Assembly: GCA_027314465.1 (NCBI GenBank)
Contig: DAHVAU010000040.1
Location: 1-17,993 of the forward strand
Reading direction: 5' to 3'
DNA from: Microcaldota archaeon
Lineage (GTDB): Archaea > Micrarchaeota > Micrarchaeia > Micrarchaeales > CABMGC01
Length of the DNA: 17,993 nt
Part shown: in pieces, positions 5,141 to 12,000 of the stretch
Layout: each line of letters begins with the position of its first letter
Position numbering within the stretch: the first letter of the stretch is position 1
Notes under the pieces: generated by a model
What the model was told of the DNA's origin: nothing
Databases searched by the model: none
The model's input: only the letters and a program-made list of their open reading frames with translations
Position numbers and translations under genes: made by a program

Positions 5141-6100
5141 CTATTGCGAAGGACCCATGTACTTCATCGAAACTGCGTCCAGTGCCAAGTGGCCAAGCTC
5201 GAAGAGCGCGCTAAGCTCCTGGAACTTCGGGTAGCCTTCGGCATGCCCTTCTGAGTATTTCTCCCTGAGCTTGTTTATGCCCTCTATGAACTGCACTAGT
5301 TCAACCGGCAGTTTTTCCCTCTCCCCAGCCATTGAGGACCATTCGGGATACATCTCTCCGGGCCTGTAGAGGATACCATCTGCAAGAAAGAGGGCCACTA
5401 CCTTCAGCTTTCTCAGGCTGTCCCTCGCGCGCATGTCTTCAGGCAGATTGTGATTTGCAATGTATAGCATGTACGTGTCTGAGAATAGCTTCTCTGCCGT
5501 GTGTATTGCGTCTTCTATGCGTGTCCTGCCAGTAGCATCTGCCTCGGACTGCCTTAGCGCAGCCACAAGCTCAGACCTTCTGGTCTCGCTTCCAAGGAAG
5601 AGCGAGCCCTTCTCGAAGGAAGAGATCAGGAAAGGTGTGCTGTAAGACACATTGGCTGAGCCTGACCAACCTATAGCAGCCTCTGTTGTAGGGTAGAACA
5701 TGCAGTCCAGTATAACCACCTTTGCGCTGCCTTCCTTGCCAGCCACGCCTTTCATTGCGATCTCTTCTGCGAACGTCTCGAACACGAATGAGGTCGATAT
5801 GACTGGGTATATGCCATCGCCGCCAAGGTTTGATACCGTGAGACTAAGCGCCTTTGCCACTCCAGCCAGATTTCTGGCATCAAGACGGGACTCCCTGCTG
5901 ACCGTGCCTGCTATCCCCAGATCGATGTCGCTTCCGTTCCATGCGTGCTTGCCCCCATTCGTTCTTGTTCCCCTTGAAACAGCAACAATGCCTGAGCCTC
6001 TGGCCTCCTTTATAAGGTTATCCCTAAGCTCGTTGATTATGTGCGAGGCTATGTTCTCTATTGGTCTACTTGTCGGCACTCTTCGCGAAGCTAAAGCCAT
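5141..6100 (-). CDS. Nucleotidyltransferase-fold protein with alpha-helical C-terminal domain
   Basis: A 319-residue protein. Residues 42-64 (SRGTRTNGG, then NGSDIDLGIAG) carry the polymerase-beta nucleotidyltransferase signature: a G-T/S turn, then D-x-D (Asp 58 and 60). A third acidic residue sits in KVVILDCMFYP (Asp 132), where the third catalytic Asp of the fold is expected. So all three metal-binding acids appear to be present and the enzyme is probably active. The C-terminal half (190-319) is helical with HTAEKLFSDTYMLYIANHNL. The pattern is like archaeal CCA-adding enzyme, OAS/CD-NTase or MNT-type folds but matches none closely to my eye. GGAG lies about ten bases before the ATG. It heads a two-gene operon with an HD hydrolase. 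Confidence 0.7.
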   Translation of the reverse strand: MALASRRVPTSRPIENIASHIINELRDNLIKEARGSGIVAVSRGTRTNGGKHAWNGSDIDLGIAGTVSRESRLDARNLAGVAKALSLTVSNLGGDGIYPVISTSFVFETFAEEIAMKGVAGKEGSAKVVILDCMFYPTTEAAIGWSGSANVSYSTPFLISSFEKGSLFLGSETRRSELVAALRQSEADATGRTRIEDAIHTAEKLFSDTYMLYIANHNLPEDMRARDSLRKLKVVALFLADGILYRPGEMYPEWSSMAGEREKLPVELVQFIEGINKLREKYSEGHAEGYPKFQELSALFELGHLALDAVSMKYMGPSQ

Positions 6101-6219
6101 GCTATATCAACTCCAGCTCCGCCCACGTGCTGGCTGAGGGATCCAACAACGAACCGGGATCCGACAAAACCTATCTCGAATGGGATGTTGAAGCTCATAG
6201 GATATGATGGCTTGAAACA

Positions 6220-6279
6220 TATTTAAGCTTTTCCAGCATTTATCCACACGCCTGGCCGATTCGGATAAAGCTTAAAATA
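6220..6279. repeat. Imperfect inverted repeat holding two TATA-like boxes
   Basis: TATTTAAGCTTTTCC (6220-6234) and GGATAAAGCTTAAAATA (6263-6279) are near-perfect reverse complements with two length differences. Nested inside is a perfect 7-base pair of arms, TTTATCC (6239-6245) and GGATAAA (6263-6269). Read on the minus strand each outer arm offers a TATA box (AAGCTTAAAT at 6221-6230; TATTTTAAGCTT at 6268-6279) for the operon beginning at 6100, with a leader of about 100 bases or more. It could be an operator, a structured leader or chance in AT-rich spacer DNA. Confidence 0.35.
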
Positions 6280-6299
6280 CTTAACTGAGAAAAGTATGT

Positions 6300-7004
6300 T
6301 TAATGGATAACGCTGTCGCCGTAGACAATTCTGTTGTTTAGGTCCGCAGTCACTTCTTCTACATCCTTTATGGAGTCAACGCCTTTGAAATACGCATCAG
6401 AGAACCTGGTCCCCTTCAGCTGCCTTTTCTGCGCAAGCTCTGCAAAAGTGGTGTTCTCAAGGTTCCCGCTCACAGGCAGGAGACCTAAAATGTCATTTGA
6501 CATCAGATACACTCCCGAATTCATCCAGTATTCGGGAAGACGGGGCTTCTCCTCGAACTTGACTATACGATCGCCATCCAGCCTGGTTATGCCATAGGTG
6601 CTTCGTAGCGGCACCAGCGCAAGCGTCGCAACCGAGCCGTCAAGGCTAAGCCTGCGCACGTCTATGTTGCTTATCGTATCGCCGTTAAGCATGAAGAACT
6701 CCTTCTCGCCCCTAAGCAGATTCTCGGCATTCTTAAGGGCCCCGGCCGTTCCAAGCGGGGTCTGCTCCTCAGAATATTCTGCACTTATCCCGAATTCATC
6801 CACCTTGGAGTCCACGTACTCGACTACCTTGTCCTTGAGATACCCGACGAGAAAGACGAACGACTTGACGCCGCAATGCATCAGCCAGTTCAGCTCCCAC
6901 TCGAGTATGGGCCTGCCTCCTACCTCGACCAGGGGTTTTGGCACCCTGTCGGTTATGGGCCTGAGCCTCTTGCTGTAGCCACCCGCGAGAATCACTGCCT
7001 TCAT
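6300..7004 (-). CDS. Sugar-1-phosphate nucleotidyltransferase (NDP-sugar pyrophosphorylase)
   Basis: A 234-residue protein from ATG 7004. It has the nucleotidyltransferase signature at the very start (MKAVILAGGYSKRLRPITD, PKPLVEVGGRPILE), the metal-binding FMLNGDT (Asp 109), the sugar-binding KFEEKP and the MNSGVYL segment. It joins a nucleoside triphosphate and a sugar 1-phosphate to make an NDP-sugar, in relatives glucose, mannose or GlcNAc; base and sugar cannot be read here. The usual G-x-G-T/S-R loop has Ser-Lys (GGYSKR). A longer reading from 7031 exists, but the family begins at MKAVILAGG and the TATA box lies 33 bases before 7004, so the short start is preferred. It lacks the C-terminal left-handed helix domain of long forms. 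It probably feeds the glycan genes at the right end. Confidence 0.85.
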   Translation of the reverse strand: MKAVILAGGYSKRLRPITDRVPKPLVEVGGRPILEWELNWLMHCGVKSFVFLVGYLKDKVVEYVDSKVDEFGISAEYSEEQTPLGTAGALKNAENLLRGEKEFFMLNGDTISNIDVRRLSLDGSVATLALVPLRSTYGITRLDGDRIVKFEEKPRLPEYWMNSGVYLMSNDILGLLPVSGNLENTTFAELAQKRQLKGTRFSDAYFKGVDSIKDVEEVTADLNNRIVYGDSVIH

Positions 7005-7031
7005 AGAATACAAAAATAGCTTACCAAACAA

Positions 7032-7042
7032 CTAATAAAAAG
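7032..7042. promoter_or_regulatory. Shared TATA box between two divergent genes
   Basis: CTAATAAAAAG is the only good AT box in the 67-base gap. Its centre (7037) is 33 bases from the minus-strand ATG at 7004 and 35 bases from the plus-strand GTG at 7072. Read on the minus strand it is CTTTTTATTAG. Both directions would give leaderless or near-leaderless mRNA. Separate boxes, such as ATACTATACC (7053-7062) for the plus side, are possible but too close to the start. Confidence 0.5.
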
Positions 7043-7071
7043 ATGCGTGCCCATACTATACCGGTCGTAGC

Positions 7072-8130
7072 GTGGACATAGAAACAAGGATGGACCTGAT
7101 AAAGTCCGAGCCGCTTGAAGAGGTCATAACGGATGGCGAGCTAAGAACGCTGCTTGAGACCAAGAAAAGGCCAGTGCATTACATAGGCCTTGAGATAAGC
7201 GGCATGCCGCACATAGGGCACGTGCTTGTTGCAGGAAAGAAAATAAACGATTTTGCCAAGGCTGGGATAGAGACGCAGGTGCTGCTCGCAGACTGGCACA
7301 CCATGGCAAACAACAAGCTGGGCGGGGACTGGGACAAGATAATAAGGGCATCGAAGTTCTACAAGGAGCTGTTCAATGAGGTGTGCCCTGATACTAGGGT
7401 GGTGCTCGGATCAGATCTTTACAAGGGAAATGATGACTACTGGAAGATGATAATACAGATGTCAAGGAGGGTGACCATGGCAAGGGCCACGCGCACCCTT
7501 ATAATACAGGGCAGGAGCGAGAAGGATACTCTTCACGTGTCACAATATGTCTATCCTATAATGCAGGTTGCAGACATTGCCGCGCTCAAGGTCGACATGC
7601 CACATGCCGGGATGGACCAGCGCAAGGTCCACATGCTGGCAAAGGAGCTCTTCTCAGACCTGAAGATGGGCGGCATAGTGCCAGTGCATCATCACCTGAT
7701 ACCAAGCCTTCTGCAGCCTCCTGCAGTGTCTGATAATGCGCACAAGGAGGAGATAGTAGCTGCCATGAAGATGAGCAAGTCAAAGCCAGGTTCGGCCATA
7801 CCTATACTTGCTGACAGCAAGGAGATAGGTGCGATAATTGGGTCTGCATGGTGCCCTGAAGGCGTCGTCGATGAGAATCCCGTGCTGCTCCTTTGCAAAT
7901 ACGTGATCTTCCCTTCAAGCAACTCCATCAGGGTCGAGCGTCCTGAGAAGTATGGGGGGGACATAGAGTTCTCCTCATACGCCCAGCTGCAGGACGCATA
8001 CGCTGCAAAGAAGCTTCATCCAACCGACCTGAAGAACGCTGCCGCTTCTGCTCTATCGTCAATAATGGAACCCATACACAAGAAGTTCGGGCACAGGAGA
8101 GCTGAGATATCTGGGCTGTTTGCTGCGTGA
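7072..8130 (+). CDS. tyrS: Tyrosyl-tRNA synthetase (archaeal type)
   Basis: A 352-residue class Ic synthetase that charges tRNA-Tyr with tyrosine. Visible signatures: VHYIGLEISGMPHIGHV (the tyrosine-pocket Tyr 37 and the HIGH motif at 47-50), VLLADWHTMANNKLGGD, YPIMQVADIAALKVD and GMDQRKVHMLAKE (amino-acid pocket), and KMSKSKP at 233-239. Length and motif order fit the archaeal/eukaryotic group, which lacks the bacterial S4 tail. The start is GTG 7072: the family N-terminus begins with MDIE-like sequence, and the TATA box at 7032-7042 places transcription start just before it. An internal ATG at 7090 would remove conserved residues. Transcribed away from the sugar nucleotidyltransferase gene. 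Confidence 0.93.
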   Translation: MDIETRMDLIKSEPLEEVITDGELRTLLETKKRPVHYIGLEISGMPHIGHVLVAGKKINDFAKAGIETQVLLADWHTMANNKLGGDWDKIIRASKFYKELFNEVCPDTRVVLGSDLYKGNDDYWKMIIQMSRRVTMARATRTLIIQGRSEKDTLHVSQYVYPIMQVADIAALKVDMPHAGMDQRKVHMLAKELFSDLKMGGIVPVHHHLIPSLLQPPAVSDNAHKEEIVAAMKMSKSKPGSAIPILADSKEIGAIIGSAWCPEGVVDENPVLLLCKYVIFPSSNSIRVERPEKYGGDIEFSSYAQLQDAYAAKKLHPTDLKNAAASALSSIMEPIHKKFGHRRAEISGLFAA

Positions 8131-8140
8131 TGCAGGAATA

Positions 8141-8151
8141 CTTTTATTTAT
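8141..8151 (+). promoter_or_regulatory. TATA box of ftsZ-secE
   Basis: CTTTTATTTAT lies 11 bases after the tyrS stop and predicts transcription start near 8172, about 15 bases before the ftsZ ATG. No strong Shine-Dalgarno site is present (GGTCATC only). Confidence 0.6.
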
Positions 8152-8186
8152 CTTCCGATGTTAGTATAAGCATTTGACTGGTCATC

Positions 8187-9254
8187 ATGGATATGCTGTC
8201 ACAGGACGACGAAGAACTGTTGAGATTTATAGAGGCAGCCAAGCCTAAGATATACGTTGTGGGTGCAGGCGGCAGCGGCTCCAATACTGCAACCAGGATG
8301 TCTGAGCTCAATATAGAGGGCACGACCATAATAGCCATGAACACCGATGCGCCGCATCTAGCAAGGACGCGTTCGCACAGAAAGGTGCTTCTTGGCAAGA
8401 AGATAACAAGAGGGCTTGGCGCCGGCAGCGACCCAAAGGTCGGGGAGGAATCTGCCATGGAGAGCAAGGATGACATAAGGCACGTTGTCAACGACTCGCA
8501 GCTCGTGTTCGTCACATGCGGCCTGGGCGGCGGCACAGGCACCGGATCCGCTCCGGTCATAGCGCATCAGGCAAAGGAGAGCGGCGCGCTCACAGTGGGC
8601 GTGGTAACGCTTCCGTTCTCAAGCGAAGGCAGGATAAGGATGAGGAATGCGCTTGAGGGGTTATCAAAGCTGAAGAGATCCACTGATACAACAATAATAA
8701 TCCCCAACGACAAGCTGCTGGCCGTGGCCCCGGACCTGCCGCTGAACATGGCATTCAAGATAAGCGACGAGATACTCGCCAATGCAGCCAAGGGCATAAT
8801 AGAGATGGTTACAAAGCCGGGCATGGTGAACCTTGACTTCGCCGACCTGAGGAGCGTTCTCAAGGACTCGGGTTATGCGGTAATAGGCATGGGCGAGGCG
8901 AATTCAGCACAGAGCAGCGACAGGGCCAATGTGGCTATAGAAAACACGCTGAGGAGCCCGCTACTTGATGTAGACATCTCAACGGCAAAGAAGGCTCTGG
9001 TGAACATAGTCGGCGGAGACGATCTCACGCTAAGGGAGGCGGAGAGCATATTCCAGAACGTATCTAGCAGGATAAGCCCTGATGCGCTTCTCAAGTGGGG
9101 CGCAAGGATAGAGCCCAAGATGCAGAAGAGCTCGCTTAAGGTCATGGTGGTTCTAAGCGGAGTCGAGTTCCCTGACTATGCAGATGACGGAATTAAGAAG
9201 AAGCTCACAGGAAAGGAAGGGGACATTGACCTGGACCAGATCTTCGACGAATAA
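8187..9254 (+). CDS. ftsZ: Cell division GTPase FtsZ
   Basis: A 355-residue tubulin-family GTPase that polymerises at mid-cell to guide division. It shows the nucleotide-binding GAGGSGSNTATRM (T1 region), the tubulin signature GGGTGTGSAP at 114-123, the PFSSEGRIRMRNA region, and the catalytic T7 loop NLDFADLRSVL (215-225), whose acidic residues trigger GTP hydrolysis in the neighbouring subunit. All key residues are present. The N-terminal tail (MDMLSQDDEELLRFIEAAKP) is short and the C-terminus DLDQIFDE ends without a long linker, as in archaeal FtsZ1-type proteins. Its stop is 10 bases before the secE ATG, so the two form an operon, an arrangement common in archaea. Confidence 0.95.
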   Translation: MDMLSQDDEELLRFIEAAKPKIYVVGAGGSGSNTATRMSELNIEGTTIIAMNTDAPHLARTRSHRKVLLGKKITRGLGAGSDPKVGEESAMESKDDIRHVVNDSQLVFVTCGLGGGTGTGSAPVIAHQAKESGALTVGVVTLPFSSEGRIRMRNALEGLSKLKRSTDTTIIIPNDKLLAVAPDLPLNMAFKISDEILANAAKGIIEMVTKPGMVNLDFADLRSVLKDSGYAVIGMGEANSAQSSDRANVAIENTLRSPLLDVDISTAKKALVNIVGGDDLTLREAESIFQNVSSRISPDALLKWGARIEPKMQKSSLKVMVVLSGVEFPDYADDGIKKKLTGKEGDIDLDQIFDE

Positions 9255-9264
9255 GGCAAATATC

Positions 9265-9459
9265 ATGAAGCTGAATCCCGTATCCATGTTGCGCAGTTTC
9301 TACGCCGATGCAAGGCATGTTATGAGCGTAAGCTACCGCCCTGACATCGACACATTCAAGCGCACACTGAAGATTGTGCTCATAGGCATAATGCTCCTTG
9401 GCATACTGGGCTTTATAATCTCATTCATAGTTAATAACATAGTGCTTGCAACACCATAG
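9265..9459 (+). CDS. secE: Protein translocase subunit SecE (Sec61 gamma)
   Basis: A 64-residue protein with one membrane segment (about residues 37-58, IVLIGIMLLGILGFIISFIV) preceded by the amphipathic, basic stretch PDIDTFKRTLK that is typical of SecE/Sec61 gamma. It clamps the SecY channel in the membrane. The start is ATG 9265, 10 bases after the ftsZ stop; longer in-frame readings run into the ftsZ gene and are not credible. In many archaea nusG and rpl11 follow; here the next gene is a pilin-like surface protein instead. Confidence 0.88.
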   Translation: MKLNPVSMLRSFYADARHVMSVSYRPDIDTFKRTLKIVLIGIMLLGILGFIISFIVNNIVLATP

Positions 9460-9479
9460 ATGTTAGTATATTGAATAAT

Positions 9480-11072
9480 ATGGCCATCTGCAGATACACG
9501 CAAAGCGCAGATTCTGGCTCCCAGGGCCCCATAAAGGCGACTTCAAGGGCCCAGGCCGCAATGGAGTACCTTATGACCTATGGCTGGGCGATACTTGTCA
9601 TCGCAGTGGTCATGGTGGCGCTCTTTGCCCTGGGGGTGTTCGGCGGCAACAGGGGAACCAGCAGCTGCGTTGCGACATCCGGTTTCATCTGCCAGAATCC
9701 TGTGCTCAATGCGACAGGCAATCTATCAGTGGTATTCGGGGAGATAGGCCATTCAATAACGGTGACTGGCACAGGGTGCACGACGAACTCAACCCCGGCG
9801 ATAGACAATCCCATCTCAGGAGAGAGTCTCTCTTCAGGCCAGTCAGGCATGCTTCTGTTCCACTGTCAGCTGCAGTCGAATGCAATAGGGACTCAGTTCT
9901 CAGGAAAACTCTGGATACAGTATAATACCCAATACCAGACAGGGCTGTACCTGCAGTTTGCATCGGTGTACGCCTCGGTCTCCACAACTGCAGCTGCATC
10001 ATCATCTGTCACCACTGCCACTACTGTATCGACATCAAACGTACTGCAGATTCAGTACGTGCCGATAACCATAACCAACTCCCAGTCAACAGCCGCGCCA
10101 GCCGGATTCCAGCAGATGCTCACCATACCAAGTTCCTCATATTCGCCGTACATAAATTCGGCCTGGTCAAATGTAGAGTTCACTACTGCCCCTGCAGCCA
10201 GCGGCAGCACGATCCCTGCATGGGTGGAGAGCGGCAATAGCAATACTGTATCAAGCACTATAGTATGGGTGAAGCTCCCATCCCAGATACCAGCCAATGG
10301 CAACACTGTAATATACATGGACTTCATGTCTTCAAATGTAATGTCTTCGTCAGGGCCTACCGGGGAGGCGCCGCAGCTGAGCACAAATTACGGGCAGTAT
10401 GATGATGGGGGTCTTGTGTTTACCCAATATGGCGGCGGCGGTGCTACAGGATGGGGTCAGTTCACTTTTGTGGAGGGAACATGGCTGACATCCAACGGCT
10501 ATTTGCAGCAAACGGCTACCACTGGATCATATGGCGCCGGCCCCGCAGCTCTAATAGAGAGCCAAAGCTACCAAGTAGCTGGCAACTATGTGCTCGGAAT
10601 GGCCTTTAACTATACTACTGAGACTAGTCCGCGCGTAGGTGTGATAGCAGCTGCCACGCTGTCCGGTGGCGGAGATCCGTACGGATTCAGGTTCATAGGT
10701 CAGCAGGGAGATAATAATGCAGGATTCATATCATTACTTAACGATCTAAAAGATTGGGCAGTATCCGATGCTTACCAAGGCGCAGCGAGTACTCCTTACA
10801 CCATGGTCATAACAGACGACGTGGGCACTTGGAGCGGGAACTTATACTCCGGCTATGGCACCGAAGCCTCCTCTCCAATAACCTCTCTTAGCCCGACAAG
10901 TTATTCCACTACCAACAACAATGGAGCCAGCGCAGGGTACGTAGGAGTCTCTGCAGGCTATTATAATGGCACTACTGTAGTGGCCAATCCAATTAACGTG
11001 CAGTGGTTTTACGTAAGATCCCTTCCTCCAGGCGGTGTAATGCCATCTATAAGCCTAGGGCCAGTCACATGA
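9480..11072 (+). CDS. Secreted surface protein with class III (pilin-like) signal, DUF2341 and lectin-like domains
   Basis: A 530-residue protein from ATG 9480 (an in-frame TTG at 9471 is less likely). The N-terminus has the archaeal pilin-type signal: a basic region ending SRA, then QAAMEYLMTYGWAI with Glu at +5 after the predicted cut between Ala 24 and Gln 25, and a hydrophobic stretch to about residue 54. Four cysteines lie between residues 60 and 130. A Ser/Thr-rich linker (165-187) leads to a DUF2341 domain (about 190-285: YVPITITNSQ, then AWVESGNSN, VWVKLPSQIPANGNTVIYMD). The rest is a concanavalin/LamG-like beta domain ending WFYVRSLPPGGVMPSISLG, a common tail in DUF2341 proteins. It is probably anchored in the membrane or assembled in a filament; the DUF2341-lectin pair suggests glycan binding. 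It follows secE by 20 bases and may be co-transcribed. Confidence 0.82.
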   Translation: MAICRYTQSADSGSQGPIKATSRAQAAMEYLMTYGWAILVIAVVMVALFALGVFGGNRGTSSCVATSGFICQNPVLNATGNLSVVFGEIGHSITVTGTGCTTNSTPAIDNPISGESLSSGQSGMLLFHCQLQSNAIGTQFSGKLWIQYNTQYQTGLYLQFASVYASVSTTAAASSSVTTATTVSTSNVLQIQYVPITITNSQSTAAPAGFQQMLTIPSSSYSPYINSAWSNVEFTTAPAASGSTIPAWVESGNSNTVSSTIVWVKLPSQIPANGNTVIYMDFMSSNVMSSSGPTGEAPQLSTNYGQYDDGGLVFTQYGGGGATGWGQFTFVEGTWLTSNGYLQQTATTGSYGAGPAALIESQSYQVAGNYVLGMAFNYTTETSPRVGVIAAATLSGGGDPYGFRFIGQQGDNNAGFISLLNDLKDWAVSDAYQGAASTPYTMVITDDVGTWSGNLYSGYGTEASSPITSLSPTSYSTTNNNGASAGYVGVSAGYYNGTTVVANPINVQWFYVRSLPPGGVMPSISLGPVT

Positions 11073-11164
11073 ACCACGCCACCTTGGTGACCCTGCATAA
11101 TCTGGCTGCAGCGTCCAATAGTTCATAATATTATTGTCTACCATAGGTAAGCGGTAATGCTGCG

Positions 11165-11938
11165 ATGCGCATAGATATAGACTATACAAAGTCCGCCCAG
11201 GACAATGCCGATGACTATTTCAAGCTCTCAAAGAAGCTCAAGAAGAAGGCTGAAGGGGCCTCAATAGCAATAAGGGACCTGGAGGCAAAGCGCAGCAAGG
11301 CCGGCGCGGTTCCAGAGCAGAAGATCCGCATACGCAACGTGGCGCAGCGCAAGTGGTACGAGAAGTTCAACTGGTTTAACACGAGCAGCGGCATGCTGGC
11401 TATAGGTGGCAGGAGCGCTGCGCAGAACGAGCTCATAAACTCACGATATTTCGAATCAACTGACCTGTTCTTACATGCGGACGTGTTCGGCGCATCTGTA
11501 GTGATACTAAAGGACGGCATTAAGGCGCCCCGCGAGATACGCGAGCAGGCGGCACAGTTCGCCGCATGCTTCTCAAAGGCATGGGAGAACGGCATGGGCT
11601 CTGCAAACGTCTACTCGCTAAAAAGGGAGCAGGTCACCAAATCCAGTGAGAAGGGCTCGCTGGGCACAGGCAGCTTCCTGCTAGAGGGGGAGAGGGAGTG
11701 GTTCAAGGACGTACCGCTCGAGCTGTGCGCATATGTCCCAGAAGGCGGCACGTCTGTATGCGTGGTCCCTGTACAGGCAGCAATTGCTATGGGCATAAAG
11801 AGATACTTGCTGCTCAAGCCCGGCAACGTGAAGAAATCTGACGCAGCAAAGACCATAGCCCAGAAGCTATCCTGCAGCGACATAGACTACATAATGCAGC
11901 GCCTGCCAGCTGGCGGATTCTCGGTAAAGCAGGTCTGA
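11165..11938 (+). CDS. Free-standing NFACT-R (DUF814) protein, RqcH/Rqc2-related
   Basis: A 257-residue protein. Residues 1-45 (DIDYTKSAQDNADDYFKLSK, then KLKKKAEGASIAIRDLEAK) match the end of the coiled coil of RqcH/Rqc2, and residues 62-170 are the NFACT-R domain: RKWYEKFNWFNTSSGMLAIG, GRSAAQNELI, then DLFLHADVFGASVVILK. Full-length archaeal RqcH (about 650 residues) has NFACT-N and HhH domains first; these are missing, so this is a short form. RqcH binds the obstructed 50S subunit and helps add C-terminal tails in ribosome rescue; NFACT-R-only proteins are less studied. The ATG at 11165 follows GGTAA motifs and an AT-rich box near 11125. Its stop overlaps an ATG (TGATG at 11936-11940), but the next gene appears to start later. 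Confidence 0.8.
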   Translation: MRIDIDYTKSAQDNADDYFKLSKKLKKKAEGASIAIRDLEAKRSKAGAVPEQKIRIRNVAQRKWYEKFNWFNTSSGMLAIGGRSAAQNELINSRYFESTDLFLHADVFGASVVILKDGIKAPREIREQAAQFAACFSKAWENGMGSANVYSLKREQVTKSSEKGSLGTGSFLLEGEREWFKDVPLELCAYVPEGGTSVCVVPVQAAIAMGIKRYLLLKPGNVKKSDAAKTIAQKLSCSDIDYIMQRLPAGGFSVKQV

Positions 11939-11960
11939 TGCACTGCGCACAATATGCATG

Positions 11961-11970
11961 CTTTATATAT
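11961..11970 (+). promoter_or_regulatory. TATA box of the 505-residue unknown gene
   Basis: CTTTATATAT is among the best TATA boxes in the window. It predicts transcription start near 11992, nine bases before ATG 12001, and so argues against the earlier in-frame ATG at 11938. Confidence 0.6.
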
Positions 11971-12000
11971 GATGACTGGGCGCTACATTCACGCATCACC

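Noticed and set aside
7005..7031. Upstream start for the sugar nucleotidyltransferase (MFGKLFLYS extension)
   Set aside because: The family begins at MKAVILAGG and the extension would start only about six bases from the TATA centre.
9178..9264. Longer N-terminus for SecE starting inside ftsZ
   Set aside because: The extra 29 residues are out-of-frame ftsZ sequence unlike SecE; ATG 9265 gives the normal length.
8157..9470. Shared 12-mer GATGTTAGTATA upstream of ftsZ (8157-8168) and of the pilin-like gene (9459-9470)
   Set aside because: A few 12-base repeats are expected by chance in 18 kb. In the second case it overlaps the end of secE and its role is unclear.
11938..12000. Upstream ATG overlapping the NFACT-R stop (TGATG) as start of the 505-residue gene
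   Set aside because: Translation-coupled starts are possible, but a strong TATA box lies within this stretch and points to ATG 12001.
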